Assembly: GCA_017552965.1 (NCBI GenBank) | Contig: JAFZNQ010000039.1 | Coordinates: 62,001-126,000, forward strand | Direction of reading: 5' to 3' | DNA length: 64,000 nucleotides | From: Abditibacteriota bacterium | GTDB taxonomy: Bacteria > Armatimonadota > UBA5829 | The notes under the pieces: generated by a model | Database searches by the model: none | Seen by the model: only the letters and a program-made list of their open reading frames with translations | Told to the model about the DNA's origin: nothing | In this document: positions 25,234 to 33,306 of the stretch, in pieces | Numbering within the stretch: the first letter of the stretch is position 1 | How the letters are laid out: each line of letters opens with the position of its first letter | Position numbers and translations under genes: made by a program

Positions 25234-26829
25234 ATGAAAAAGACACTGTTGCTGATATTGGCAGCGGCGCTGTTTTGCATCGTCTGCTTTCGCGCCGGCT
25301 CTGCCTATGGCGACTATGCCGCCCGCAAACAGACAGAGAGCGCGGTCCCGCCGGGGCCGGTCTCGTCCGCGGCAAAGGCCTACCGGCCGTTCGGCGCGTC
25401 TCAGCTTCCCCGGCAGACAGTCTCCCCCGCAGACCGCAAGACCCTCAAGTCCGGGGGTCCCTCACACAGGGTGAAGTACGGTCCGGACAATGCGCTCGGC
25501 AGTATGGCCGACGCCTTTCCCTGCAAGATATATCCTGACAGCGACTACGCGTTGGATCTGGGGCTGACGCCGAAGCAGAGAAAAAAGCTGGAGAGCCTCA
25601 ACAAGCGCTATTTCAGGCTGTTTGAAGCGGAATACAAAAGGGAGCTGGGGGTATATATGACCCGGATCACCGGGCCTCACCCCCTGAAGGAATACGTGAA
25701 GCTGGAGAGCGACGGCAAAAGCGAGGCTCTCGGAGCGGGATACGAAAAGGAGTTCCGGTCGTTTCTCACACCCACGCAGACGGCCCGCTGCAGAGTCACC
25801 GTCGAAGCCGACACGCTGGGCTATGACCTGAACCACCATTCAGGCATGTATCCCAAGCCCCACGACATCTATTTTTTCAGATCCTTCGGACTGACCGACC
25901 GGCAGAAGGACCGGATAGAGCGGCTGAGCGCGGAGTATGGCGATTCCCTCAAAAAAAGCCGGTCTCCTCTGGAAAGACTGAAGTCGGCGCAAGAATACAA
26001 GACCAGGCTCAAGTCTTTCCTGGACGACTCCCAAAAGGAGCAGTATGAGAACATGTTCCGGGGGTCTCCCCTCGGCTTCCGCAAGTCTGTCGGCCCGAAG
26101 GTGAAGGCGGACTGGGATGATCTCCGGGCGGCCGGAGCCCCCGTGAAGGGTCCGGCGCCGCAGCCGGGAGCTGCCCCGGCAGGTCCCGACCCTGCCAAAA
26201 AGATACCCGATGCCACCGAGGCCGCCCACAGAGACTTCGCCGCAGATTTTCCCGGCAGGCTGGCGCCGGATGCGCCCGCCACCCCTGCCGTAAAGATCAC
26301 CCTTTCCGCGGCCCAGAAGAAAAAGGTCGAAGAGCTGAACAAGCGGTATTTTGCCCTGTATGAGGCGGAATACAAGAGGCAGCTGAGGCTCTATATGTCA
26401 CGGATCGACGCCCCCGCGTCCGCAGGTCCTCTGACGGAAGCCGTCAATGACGACCGGAGCGAAGCCATAGGAAAGGAATACGAGCAGGCTCTGCTGGATA
26501 TCCTTACTCCGGAGCAGCGGGAGCTCCGGGCGAAGGACTCGGGGGAGAGCAGATCCCTGTATGCCCGCGGCTATTTCTATGCGTATCCCCGTCCCCACGG
26601 ATGGCACTTTTTCAGGGACATGGGGCTCTCGGAGGAGCAGCAGCGCAAAATACGCAGCCTCAACGAGAAGCTGGGCAAGGATCTGGCCTCTGCCTCCGAT
26701 CCTCTGCAGAGATCCACGAGATACTGTGAATACAAAAACGAGGTCACGTCTCTCTTCGATAGGCGGCAAACCGATCTCTTTTACAGCAGGTTCAACGACC
26801 TGATGCAAGGCAAGCAGCCCACGGACTGA
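25234..26829 (+). CDS. Exported LTxxQ-motif protein with duplicated halves
   Basis: A 531-residue paralogue of the preceding protein with a signal peptide or single N-terminal anchor (MKKTLLLILAAALFCIVC). Two similar halves (about residues 95-290 and 340-525) each hold two LTxxQ-like units. In half 1 they are LGLTPKQRKKLESLNKRYF and FGLTDRQKDRIERLSAEYG; in half 2, ITLSAAQKKKVEELNKRYF and MGLSEEQQRKIRSLNEKLG. EAEYKRELGVYMTRI and EAEYKRQLRLYMSRI show how close the duplication is. A Pro/Ala-rich linker (VKGPAPQPGAAPAGPDP) joins the halves. GGAGG lies just before the ATG, which fixes the start. Function is unknown; a periplasmic chaperone or sensor role is inferred from the motif only. Confidence 0.65.
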   Translation: MKKTLLLILAAALFCIVCFRAGSAYGDYAARKQTESAVPPGPVSSAAKAYRPFGASQLPRQTVSPADRKTLKSGGPSHRVKYGPDNALGSMADAFPCKIYPDSDYALDLGLTPKQRKKLESLNKRYFRLFEAEYKRELGVYMTRITGPHPLKEYVKLESDGKSEALGAGYEKEFRSFLTPTQTARCRVTVEADTLGYDLNHHSGMYPKPHDIYFFRSFGLTDRQKDRIERLSAEYGDSLKKSRSPLERLKSAQEYKTRLKSFLDDSQKEQYENMFRGSPLGFRKSVGPKVKADWDDLRAAGAPVKGPAPQPGAAPAGPDPAKKIPDATEAAHRDFAADFPGRLAPDAPATPAVKITLSAAQKKKVEELNKRYFALYEAEYKRQLRLYMSRIDAPASAGPLTEAVNDDRSEAIGKEYEQALLDILTPEQRELRAKDSGESRSLYARGYFYAYPRPHGWHFFRDMGLSEEQQRKIRSLNEKLGKDLASASDPLQRSTRYCEYKNEVTSLFDRRQTDLFYSRFNDLMQGKQPTD

Positions 26830-26923
26830 GCCGGGAGCCCGGACGGCAGGCCCGCCGAGGGGCAGCCTGCGGGACGGTAAAATAATAAAAAAATGCTGCC
26901 GGGACTCGTTTTTTGGTATTCTG

Positions 26924-26932
26924 TGCTATAAT
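26924..26932 (+). promoter_or_regulatory. Extended -10 promoter of the oxidoreductase gene
   Basis: TGCTATAAT (26924-26932) is an extended -10 element with a perfect TATAAT. No good -35 box is seen 16-18 bases upstream, as expected for an extended -10 promoter. It lies 37 bases before the ATG. Confidence 0.6.
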
Positions 26933-26969
26933 ATATAGAGAATATCATTCTTGGCAAGGAGATATATAT

Positions 26970-28208
26970 ATGAGTAAAAAGATCAGGATCGGCGTCTTCG
27001 GCGCCGGCCGGGGCTCTACCATGGTGGGAGTCATGAGCCAGCACCCCGACGCGGAGCTGGTGGCAATATGCGATAAATACAGGCCCGCTCTGGAAAACTG
27101 CAGGGCCCTGGCAGAGAAATACGGGGAAAAGGTGACCCTCTACGAGGACTTTGACCAGTTCCTGGAGCACGATATGGACGCGGTGGTCATGGCCAACTAC
27201 GCCACGGAGCACGCCCCCTACGCCGCCCGATGCCTCCGCTCCGGCCGCCACGTGACCAGCGAGGTGCTGTGCATGCAGAACATGGCGGAGGCCGTGGATC
27301 TCATCGAGGCGGTGGAGGAGTCCGGCAAGGTGTACACCTACGCCGAAAACTACTCCTATTTCAGAGGCACCTGGGAGATGCGCAAGATATACCGCAGAGG
27401 GGACATAGGCGAGTTCCTCCACGGGGAGGGCGAATACGTCCACGACTGCGAGCCCATCTGGCCCCAGATCACCTACGGCGAGAGGAACCACTGGCGCAAC
27501 TGGGCCCCCTCCACCTTTTACTGCACCCACGGAGCCGGACCCATCCTGACTATCACGGGGCTGCGGCCGGTGAAGGTGACTGCCTACGAGAACCCCAACA
27601 GGCTCAATCAGACCTACACGGCCCGGAAGGGAGACGGCTGCATGCTGTGCGTGCAGTTTGAGAACGGCGGCACCGGCAAATTCCTTACGGGAGGCTACAG
27701 ACGGCAGCAGGAATCCATCTGGTACTGCGTGTACGGGACCAACGGCCAGATGGAGACCGACCGCTTTGGCGCCACCGTGGATATGCTCCACACCTGGATC
27801 CACGACAAGAAGGAAGGCAATTACTACAGGCCCGAGTTCGACACGGAAAACGATATATCCCGGTCCACCGAGGGCCACGGCGGGTCGGACTACTGGACCA
27901 TGCAGTATTTTCTGGACAGCATTCTGGACAGAGAGGGCAAGGAGAACGCCATCGACGTCTATACGGCGGTGGATATGACCATGCTGGGGACCCTGGGCCT
28001 GAAGTCCCTCTTTAACGGCAACGCTCCCATGGATTGCCCCGATCTCAGGATCAAGGCGGAGAGAGAGCAGTTCCGCAACGACTATTACTGCGCGGACCCG
28101 GCTCTGGCCCATCTGCCCGGCCAGCCTCCCTGCTCCTGCTCCTTCGGTGACGTGGATATCCCCGACGAAGCCTACGAAGCGATCAGGAAGAAGTGGCAGG
28201 GCGAATAA
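26970..28208 (+). CDS. Gfo/Idh/MocA-family oxidoreductase
   Basis: A 412-residue cytoplasmic NAD(P)-dependent sugar or cyclitol oxidoreductase. The Rossmann motif IRIGVFGAGRGSTMVGV is at the N-terminus, followed by DAVVMANYATEHAPYAARCL. The usual E-K-P motif reads SEVLCM here, so the common catalytic Lys is replaced by Val, as in a subset of the family. The C-terminal domain includes NHWRNWAPSTFYCTHGAGPI, whose His-rich signature recalls GH109-like members. The substrate cannot be told from sequence. AAGGAGA lies eight bases before the ATG. No sugar transport genes are nearby. Confidence 0.82.
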   Translation: MSKKIRIGVFGAGRGSTMVGVMSQHPDAELVAICDKYRPALENCRALAEKYGEKVTLYEDFDQFLEHDMDAVVMANYATEHAPYAARCLRSGRHVTSEVLCMQNMAEAVDLIEAVEESGKVYTYAENYSYFRGTWEMRKIYRRGDIGEFLHGEGEYVHDCEPIWPQITYGERNHWRNWAPSTFYCTHGAGPILTITGLRPVKVTAYENPNRLNQTYTARKGDGCMLCVQFENGGTGKFLTGGYRRQQESIWYCVYGTNGQMETDRFGATVDMLHTWIHDKKEGNYYRPEFDTENDISRSTEGHGGSDYWTMQYFLDSILDREGKENAIDVYTAVDMTMLGTLGLKSLFNGNAPMDCPDLRIKAEREQFRNDYYCADPALAHLPGQPPCSCSFGDVDIPDEAYEAIRKKWQGE

Positions 28209-28249
28209 ATCAGACGGCAGGCCCTCGGGGCTCTGTCAAGGAGCAGCAT

Positions 28250-28774
28250 ATGGAACAGAACGAACAAATATTCAAGATCAGCTGGGACAACGTGCCCAAC
28301 ATGGCCTACACCAAGGCCTACGCCCTCAAATACGGCGACGACGAGGAGATCACCTTTACCAAGTCCAAGACCTGGATGAAGCTGGTGAAGGCTCTGGCCA
28401 ACAAGCTCATAGCCGAGTATCCGGACACGGACCTGGGCAAGTTCACCATCCCGGGAGGCAAGGAGTATTTTTGCTATGAGGACAAGGCCTATCTGAACTG
28501 GCCCATCGATCTGGACAACGGGCTCTTTTTTGAGGGCAACATCAGCGCGGTGAAGGCGGTGGCCATAGCCGAGGCTCTCATAGACTATTTTCACGCCGAC
28601 AAGGACAGGATAGTCATCAGCTATCTCGGCAAGGATTCGGTGCCTCCCGAGAACAATTTTGAGAGCAACTTCCGCAGAGCGGGAGATGAGGAAAAGCTGA
28701 AGATGCTCAAGGAGCTGGCCGGAGAGCTGTCGCCGGAAAAGAAAAAAGAACTGGCCGAATGGCTGAAAAAATAG
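28250..28774 (+). CDS. Protein of unknown function
   Basis: A 174-residue soluble protein I do not recognise. It has an acidic start (MEQNEQIFKISWDNVPNM), a mixed alpha/beta middle with YFCYEDKAYLNWPIDLDNG, and a charged helical tail (EEKLKMLKELAGELSPEKKK). There is no signal peptide, membrane segment or cysteine motif. AAGGAG lies before the ATG at 28250, which rules out the in-frame ATG at 28193. Its last 16 bases overlap the exonuclease gene, so the two are translationally coupled and may act together. Confidence 0.7.
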   Translation: MEQNEQIFKISWDNVPNMAYTKAYALKYGDDEEITFTKSKTWMKLVKALANKLIAEYPDTDLGKFTIPGGKEYFCYEDKAYLNWPIDLDNGLFFEGNISAVKAVAIAEALIDYFHADKDRIVISYLGKDSVPPENNFESNFRRAGDEEKLKMLKELAGELSPEKKKELAEWLKK

Positions 28775-29358
28775 CCCCGGTGCCCAGAGGCGAAAGGCTG
28801 GACATGCTGCCGGACACCTACGTGTGTCTGGACCTGGAGACCACCGGCTTTTCACCCCGCAGGGGCTCCGAGATACTGGAGATCGCCGCCGTGCTGACGG
28901 AGGACTTCCGGGTGGTCCGGGAGTTCAGCCGGACAGTGAGGCCCCGGGGAGACATCCCTCCCGCCATCACATTTCTCACGGGCATATCCCGGGAGATCGT
29001 CAGGTTTTCCGGGCCCATAGAGACGGTGCTGCCGGAGTTTCTGGAGCTGGCGGGCGACCTGCCGGTGGTGGGCCACAACGTGACCTTTGACCTGGGCTTT
29101 CTGAGCTACTATTCCAGGGAGGTCACCGGCCGCTATTTCCTGAACCCCTACGTGGACACCCTGCAGCTGAGCCGCAGCGTGTTCACCCCCGCCAGATGCG
29201 GCGGCAAGGTGTCTCACAGTCTGGAGGCCCTTTCCGAGAGGCTGGAGGTGGAGGCCATGCCCTCCCACAGGGCCCTGCGGGACGTGTATGCCACCCATCA
29301 GTGCTACAGAGCTCTGACGGCGGTCATCGCCGGAGAGCTGCTGAAGGAGGAACAATGA
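28759..29358 (+). CDS. DnaQ-like DEDDh 3'-5' exonuclease
   Basis: A 199-residue RNase T/DnaQ-fold exonuclease. Exo I is YVCLDLETTGFSP with D25 and E27. Exo II is VGHNVTFDLGFL with D111. Exo IIIe is HRALRDVYATHQCY with H170 and D175. It has no polymerase or helicase domain and is not long enough to be DinG or PolC. It could be a stand-alone proofreading epsilon-like subunit or a repair/RNA exonuclease. The gene overlaps the unknown gene before it by 16 bases and the flavoprotein gene after it by four (ATGA). Confidence 0.88.
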   Translation: MAEKIAPVPRGERLDMLPDTYVCLDLETTGFSPRRGSEILEIAAVLTEDFRVVREFSRTVRPRGDIPPAITFLTGISREIVRFSGPIETVLPEFLELAGDLPVVGHNVTFDLGFLSYYSREVTGRYFLNPYVDTLQLSRSVFTPARCGGKVSHSLEALSERLEVEAMPSHRALRDVYATHQCYRALTAVIAGELLKEEQ

Positions 29359-29870
29359 AGGTACTTATTCTGAACGGAAGCCCCCGGGCCGGGGGCAATA
29401 CCGCGGCCATGTGCGAAGCCTTCCGGGAAGGCGCGGAGGCCGCCGGCCATACGGTGGAGCTGCTCCAGACCGGCAGGATGGATATAGGCGGCTGCCGGGC
29501 CTGCGAATACTGCCACGGAGAAGGGGAGGGCCGCTGCGCCGTGAAGGACGACATGCAAAAGGTGTATCCCCTGCTGGCAGAGGCCGAGTTCGTGGTGCTG
29601 GCCAGCCCCATATACTACTTTGCTCCCACCGCCCAGCTGCAGGCTGCGGTGCAGAGGATGTATGCCCTGATGCGGCCCGAAAAGACCCGCCGCATGGCTC
29701 TGCTCCTGTCCTCCGGCTCCCCCGGCGTTTACAACGCAGCGGTGTGCCAGTACAAGGACATGCTCAGCTATCTGGGCATAGGCAACAGCGGGATCATCAC
29801 AGCCCACGGCCGGGAAAACAAGTCCCCGGAGAAGCTGGAGGAGATCAGGGCCTTCGCCCGGACCATATAA
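29355..29870 (+). CDS. Flavodoxin-fold NAD(P)H-dependent FMN reductase
   Basis: A 171-residue flavodoxin-fold protein. The phosphate loop MKVLILNGSPRAGGNTAAMC binds FMN. GGCRACEYCHGEGEG has the Cys cluster seen in iron-sulfur flavoprotein-like reductases, where it often reads GCxxCxxC. VKDDMQKVYPLLAEAEFVVL and ASPIYYFAPTAQLQAAVQRM are typical of the family. It likely reduces flavins, quinones or small electron carriers; a specific role cannot be given. The start overlaps the exonuclease stop by four bases. A bidirectional terminator follows. Confidence 0.85.
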   Translation: MKVLILNGSPRAGGNTAAMCEAFREGAEAAGHTVELLQTGRMDIGGCRACEYCHGEGEGRCAVKDDMQKVYPLLAEAEFVVLASPIYYFAPTAQLQAAVQRMYALMRPEKTRRMALLLSSGSPGVYNAAVCQYKDMLSYLGIGNSGIITAHGRENKSPEKLEEIRAFARTI

Positions 29871-29876
29871 ACGGAC

Positions 29877-29909
29877 AAAAAAAGGCGGCTCTCATGAGCC
29901 GCTTTTTTT
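29877..29909. terminator. Bidirectional terminator between the flavoprotein and recC genes
   Basis: GCGGCT (29885-29890) pairs with AGCCGC (29897-29902), flanked by an A-run (29877-29883) and a T-run (29903-29909). It can end transcription from both sides, and the recC TAA stop lies inside the T-run. Confidence 0.85.
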
Positions 29910-32900
29910 ATTTGGATTTGTACTCCTTCAATTCCGATATGGGCCGGAGCCGCTCCGCTGCCGCCTTCAGCTCCTCTGCGCCGGGGATGACCAGCCTGTC
30001 CGGATGCTCCTTCAGCAGATAGTGCCAGTAGTGATCGGGGTTCTTGTCTTTGTTCAGATCCGCCCGGCATTTTTCCTCAAACAGCGCCGTCAGCTCGTTT
30101 ACCTTCCTGTCGAGCTCCTTGTCTTCGTCCGGCTTTTCCAGTGTGGGGAAGATGCCGTAATATTTGTTCCGAAGGTGTTCTGGCAGCTCGTCTGTCTTTG
30201 CTTTGACTTCTTTTACAATTATTATCTCCGCAGGGGCGGAATAAAAGCTGTCGAGCTCGGTCACAGCGTCGCATACGCCGGTAAGCCAGCGCTTTATCTG
30301 ATCTGTTTGCTCGCAAGTCTCGCACAGCGCGTATTCCTTATCCGCGCCGCATATATGCACGGGTAGAAACGGGAGAGAGTCATCCCGGCTCAGCAGATAT
30401 ACCGCGCCGGCCACGTAGGCTTCGATGCGGTTCCGGAGCTCTTCGATCTTCTTGGGAATAAAGACCCGTATCATGTCTTCGGACTCAAATACGTGGGTCT
30501 CGCCGGTGACGGTATAGGTCTTGCCGGTCTGCTCCGAAAAGAGCTCCGGCTTCAGAGGCGCCTTTTGGGCGCTGCCGCCGTATTTGGCTATCTGCTCGAA
30601 GGCCTTGTCCTCCCGGAGCAGGGCCTTTTCTATGTCGGCCAGGGGCCCCTCGGGAGCCTTGCCCTGCTGCCTGAATTCGCTGTCATAGGAGCCTGCCGCC
30701 TCATCTTTGTCGCCGCCGGCTGTGGCATAGGCCAGATATGCGGGCCTCTGATACTGCCATTTAGCCTTGGAGGGAGTGGCGGGAGGGATAAAGTCACTGT
30801 GGTCCGGGTCCCTGTCAAAATCGCCGAGGCCCAGCAGGCGCCTGAGATAAAAGTCCCCCGGGTCCAGCAAAAATTCTCTGATCAGGCCTGTGGTCAGCCC
30901 GGCGGTGTCATTGATGGCGCTGCTATATGTATCTGTGTTGACTCCGGGTTTTTTGGCAACTACGCCCGACAGAGCCCGGGCCTCCTCCAGGTCCTCTCCG
31001 TGATAGGGGACGGTCCATTCCCGCTCGGGAGCGTCTTTCCCATATTTCACGAGGTCGGTCCTGGCAAAGAGGGACAGGGGCTGCTCTTCACTGATACCCA
31101 GCAGCTTTTCCAGATCCGTGACGCAGGAGGAGGGGAAGCGCTCCGCGTTCTTGACCCGGTCCTTGCAGTCGTAGGTGATGTACACCTTGTCCGCTGCCCA
31201 GAGCACCGCCCGCAGGAAGGCGAAGCGGTTCAGGTCCGTCTGCGTGACTATCTCCCGCTTGCCGCCGGTCAGGTCCAGAGAGGACGGGACCTCCGTCCCG
31301 GGAAAATTGTCCTCGTTGAAGCCCATGAGATACAGGATCCTGAAATCGGGAAAGGTGATATTTTTTATGTGTCCGGTCATGACTCCCCCGATGAAGGGCT
31401 GCCCGTGCTCGAACTGCATGGGCTCTGCGGTGATCTCCAGAAAATAGCGCAGGTCCCGGAGATAGGGCACGTAGTTTCGTTGGATGCACTGGGTCCGGAA
31501 TTTGTTCAGCCTGTCGGCCACGTAGCGCGCCATGCCCGCTTCTTTTTTGTCCGGCGCCAGCCAGTGCTCGAGCAGGGTCAGGACGCCCTCAAAGACCCGG
31601 TCGATGGCCTCACGGATCTTGTTTTCGTCTCTCATGGCGCTCCGGTCCTCGCGGTCAAGAGCCGCCAGTGCGCAGAGCTCCTGCCACAGAGGCTCGGCGA
31701 GGGACAGCAGCGCCGCATCTCTCCCGGTGTGCAGGATATCCTCCGGAGGCGTCAGACCGTCCCGGCTTTCCCGGGTGGCCTTTGCCAGCCTGTAGCGCCG
31801 GCCGGAGTGCTTCCAGGTGTGCAGGAGGTCGCCGTCGTCCCCCTTGTGGGCTGCGTCAAAGAACTCCCAGACTCCATTGGCCTCCATCCTGCCGAGCCAG
31901 TCCGTCACGTCCCCGTATTCCAGACCCTGCCGGTTCAGAAAACAGGGGTTCGTAAAGAGCTTCTCTATGCGAAAGCGCTCCATGCGGGAGCCCATCAGGT
32001 CAAAGAGAGCCTTGACTCCCTCCAGATAGCTGCTGCCGGGGCCCGGGCGGACACAGGTGAGATTGAAGGGGACGGACAGGGTCTTCGCTTTGGTTTTTTC
32101 GTCGGTTTTCTCGCAAGTATTTTCGTCGGGTTTTACCTCGGTCTTCTCCTTGCGGCCGAACACCCGCTCCATGTGGGGATAGTATTTGTTGGGGTCGCAG
32201 ACCAGGACGCATATGTCCTCGGGAGAATACAGGTGATGGCCGTCCTTGTCCTTCGCCTTCAGGTCATTGCACACGCAGGTCCACACGGCCTCCGCCTCTC
32301 TCTCAGGGCCGGGGCAGGGGATGACCCTGACCTTGTCCCGGATATCCCCGTCCGTGACCCCGAAGCTCCGGGAGATGACCTGCTTCGGGTCGCTCTCGTC
32401 TCCGAACCTGCCGTCGGATACGCTGACTATATGCAGGTGCTTTGCGCCGCTCATATATTCCTCTGTGTTGGCCTTCTCCCCGGCGATCACCTTGTTCCAG
32501 CCCTGCAGGAGAGCGCAGTCGTCATCGGGCCGGGACGTATCCTCGTGCAGCTCCGGCAGAGCCTCGTGATAGAGGGTGATGCTGGCCTTCTGGCCCAGGG
32601 CGTTCAGCTGCCCCAGCACGGTGGAGGGTATATAGCCGTAGCCCAGTATGTGGGTGTCCGGGACCGGGTCTTCGGATCCGGCGACCTCTGCCGGCAGCTC
32701 CTTGCCGAAGGTGAGGGCTGCGGGCAGGGTGCCGAGCTCCAGCAGCTGCCGGTAGAGGCAGGCCTCTATGACCTCTATGGGGTTGTCGCTGTGAAAGCTG
32801 CTCTCCTGCCACTGCGACAGGAGCCCCGGGGCTTCCTCGGCGTATCTGACGAATATGCCGCTGAGGACGTGGGCGAGAGAATACCTGGCGGAGCCCTGCT

Positions 32901-33306
32901 CGTCACCGGTCATATAAGCCTTCAGGAGCTGCTTTGCCTCGCCGGCGCCGTCCACGCCTTCGAAAAGCCTGTCGATCCTGTCCGGCCGGAGGAGCATCAG
33001 CAGATGGGCAAACACGTCTCTCCGGGTGAGATTGTCCTCTATGTTCTCGGCTTCCAGAGCCTTGGCCAGCCTGAGCACCGACCAGTCCAGGGTGTCGTAG
33101 CCCACGCCCGTAACGGCCAGGCCCCGGCGGGCCAGCGCCAGGTCTATGAAGGTGCGGTTGATCCTGGAGGGGATGATGATCCGGTGGCTCGGACAGTCAA
33201 ACAGGTTCTCTCCCCGGGCGTTGGCAGTCCTGATGGCTGCGGCCAGGTCGTCCATTGTCTGATCAAATATCGTGCGGCTGCCGCCGTTGTCCTGTGTGTG
33301 GCTCAT
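29908..33306 (-). CDS. recC: RecC-like subunit of exodeoxyribonuclease V
   Basis: A 1132-residue protein (E. coli RecC is 1122). RecC holds inactive helicase and nuclease domains and scans for Chi in RecBCD. N-terminal blocks include HRIIIPSRINRTFIDLALAR and DTLDWSVLRLAKALEAENI. HILGYGYIPSTVLGQLNALG matches the RecC helicase-fold region, and CLGPEREAEAVWT-type sequence precedes the ICVLVCDPNKYYPHM block. KNITFPDFRILYLMGFNEDN (about residues 646-666) and RFAFLRAVLWAADKVYITYD match the 1A/1B-like C-terminal helicase part. No Walker A and no AddB iron-sulfur cysteines are seen. The start overlaps the folC stop (ATGA). recB and recD are not next to it, which is unusual. Confidence 0.85.
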   Translation of the reverse strand: MSHTQDNGGSRTIFDQTMDDLAAAIRTANARGENLFDCPSHRIIIPSRINRTFIDLALARRGLAVTGVGYDTLDWSVLRLAKALEAENIEDNLTRRDVFAHLLMLLRPDRIDRLFEGVDGAGEAKQLLKAYMTGDEQGSARYSLAHVLSGIFVRYAEEAPGLLSQWQESSFHSDNPIEVIEACLYRQLLELGTLPAALTFGKELPAEVAGSEDPVPDTHILGYGYIPSTVLGQLNALGQKASITLYHEALPELHEDTSRPDDDCALLQGWNKVIAGEKANTEEYMSGAKHLHIVSVSDGRFGDESDPKQVISRSFGVTDGDIRDKVRVIPCPGPEREAEAVWTCVCNDLKAKDKDGHHLYSPEDICVLVCDPNKYYPHMERVFGRKEKTEVKPDENTCEKTDEKTKAKTLSVPFNLTCVRPGPGSSYLEGVKALFDLMGSRMERFRIEKLFTNPCFLNRQGLEYGDVTDWLGRMEANGVWEFFDAAHKGDDGDLLHTWKHSGRRYRLAKATRESRDGLTPPEDILHTGRDAALLSLAEPLWQELCALAALDREDRSAMRDENKIREAIDRVFEGVLTLLEHWLAPDKKEAGMARYVADRLNKFRTQCIQRNYVPYLRDLRYFLEITAEPMQFEHGQPFIGGVMTGHIKNITFPDFRILYLMGFNEDNFPGTEVPSSLDLTGGKREIVTQTDLNRFAFLRAVLWAADKVYITYDCKDRVKNAERFPSSCVTDLEKLLGISEEQPLSLFARTDLVKYGKDAPEREWTVPYHGEDLEEARALSGVVAKKPGVNTDTYSSAINDTAGLTTGLIREFLLDPGDFYLRRLLGLGDFDRDPDHSDFIPPATPSKAKWQYQRPAYLAYATAGGDKDEAAGSYDSEFRQQGKAPEGPLADIEKALLREDKAFEQIAKYGGSAQKAPLKPELFSEQTGKTYTVTGETHVFESEDMIRVFIPKKIEELRNRIEAYVAGAVYLLSRDDSLPFLPVHICGADKEYALCETCEQTDQIKRWLTGVCDAVTELDSFYSAPAEIIIVKEVKAKTDELPEHLRNKYYGIFPTLEKPDEDKELDRKVNELTALFEEKCRADLNKDKNPDHYWHYLLKEHPDRLVIPGAEELKAAAERLRPISELKEYKSK

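Noticed and set aside
29908-33306. AddB (helicase-nuclease subunit) as an alternative to RecC
   Set aside because: There is no Walker A and no four-cysteine iron-sulfur motif, and the blocks around GYGYIPSTVLGQL and LMGFNEDNFPG follow the RecC pattern.
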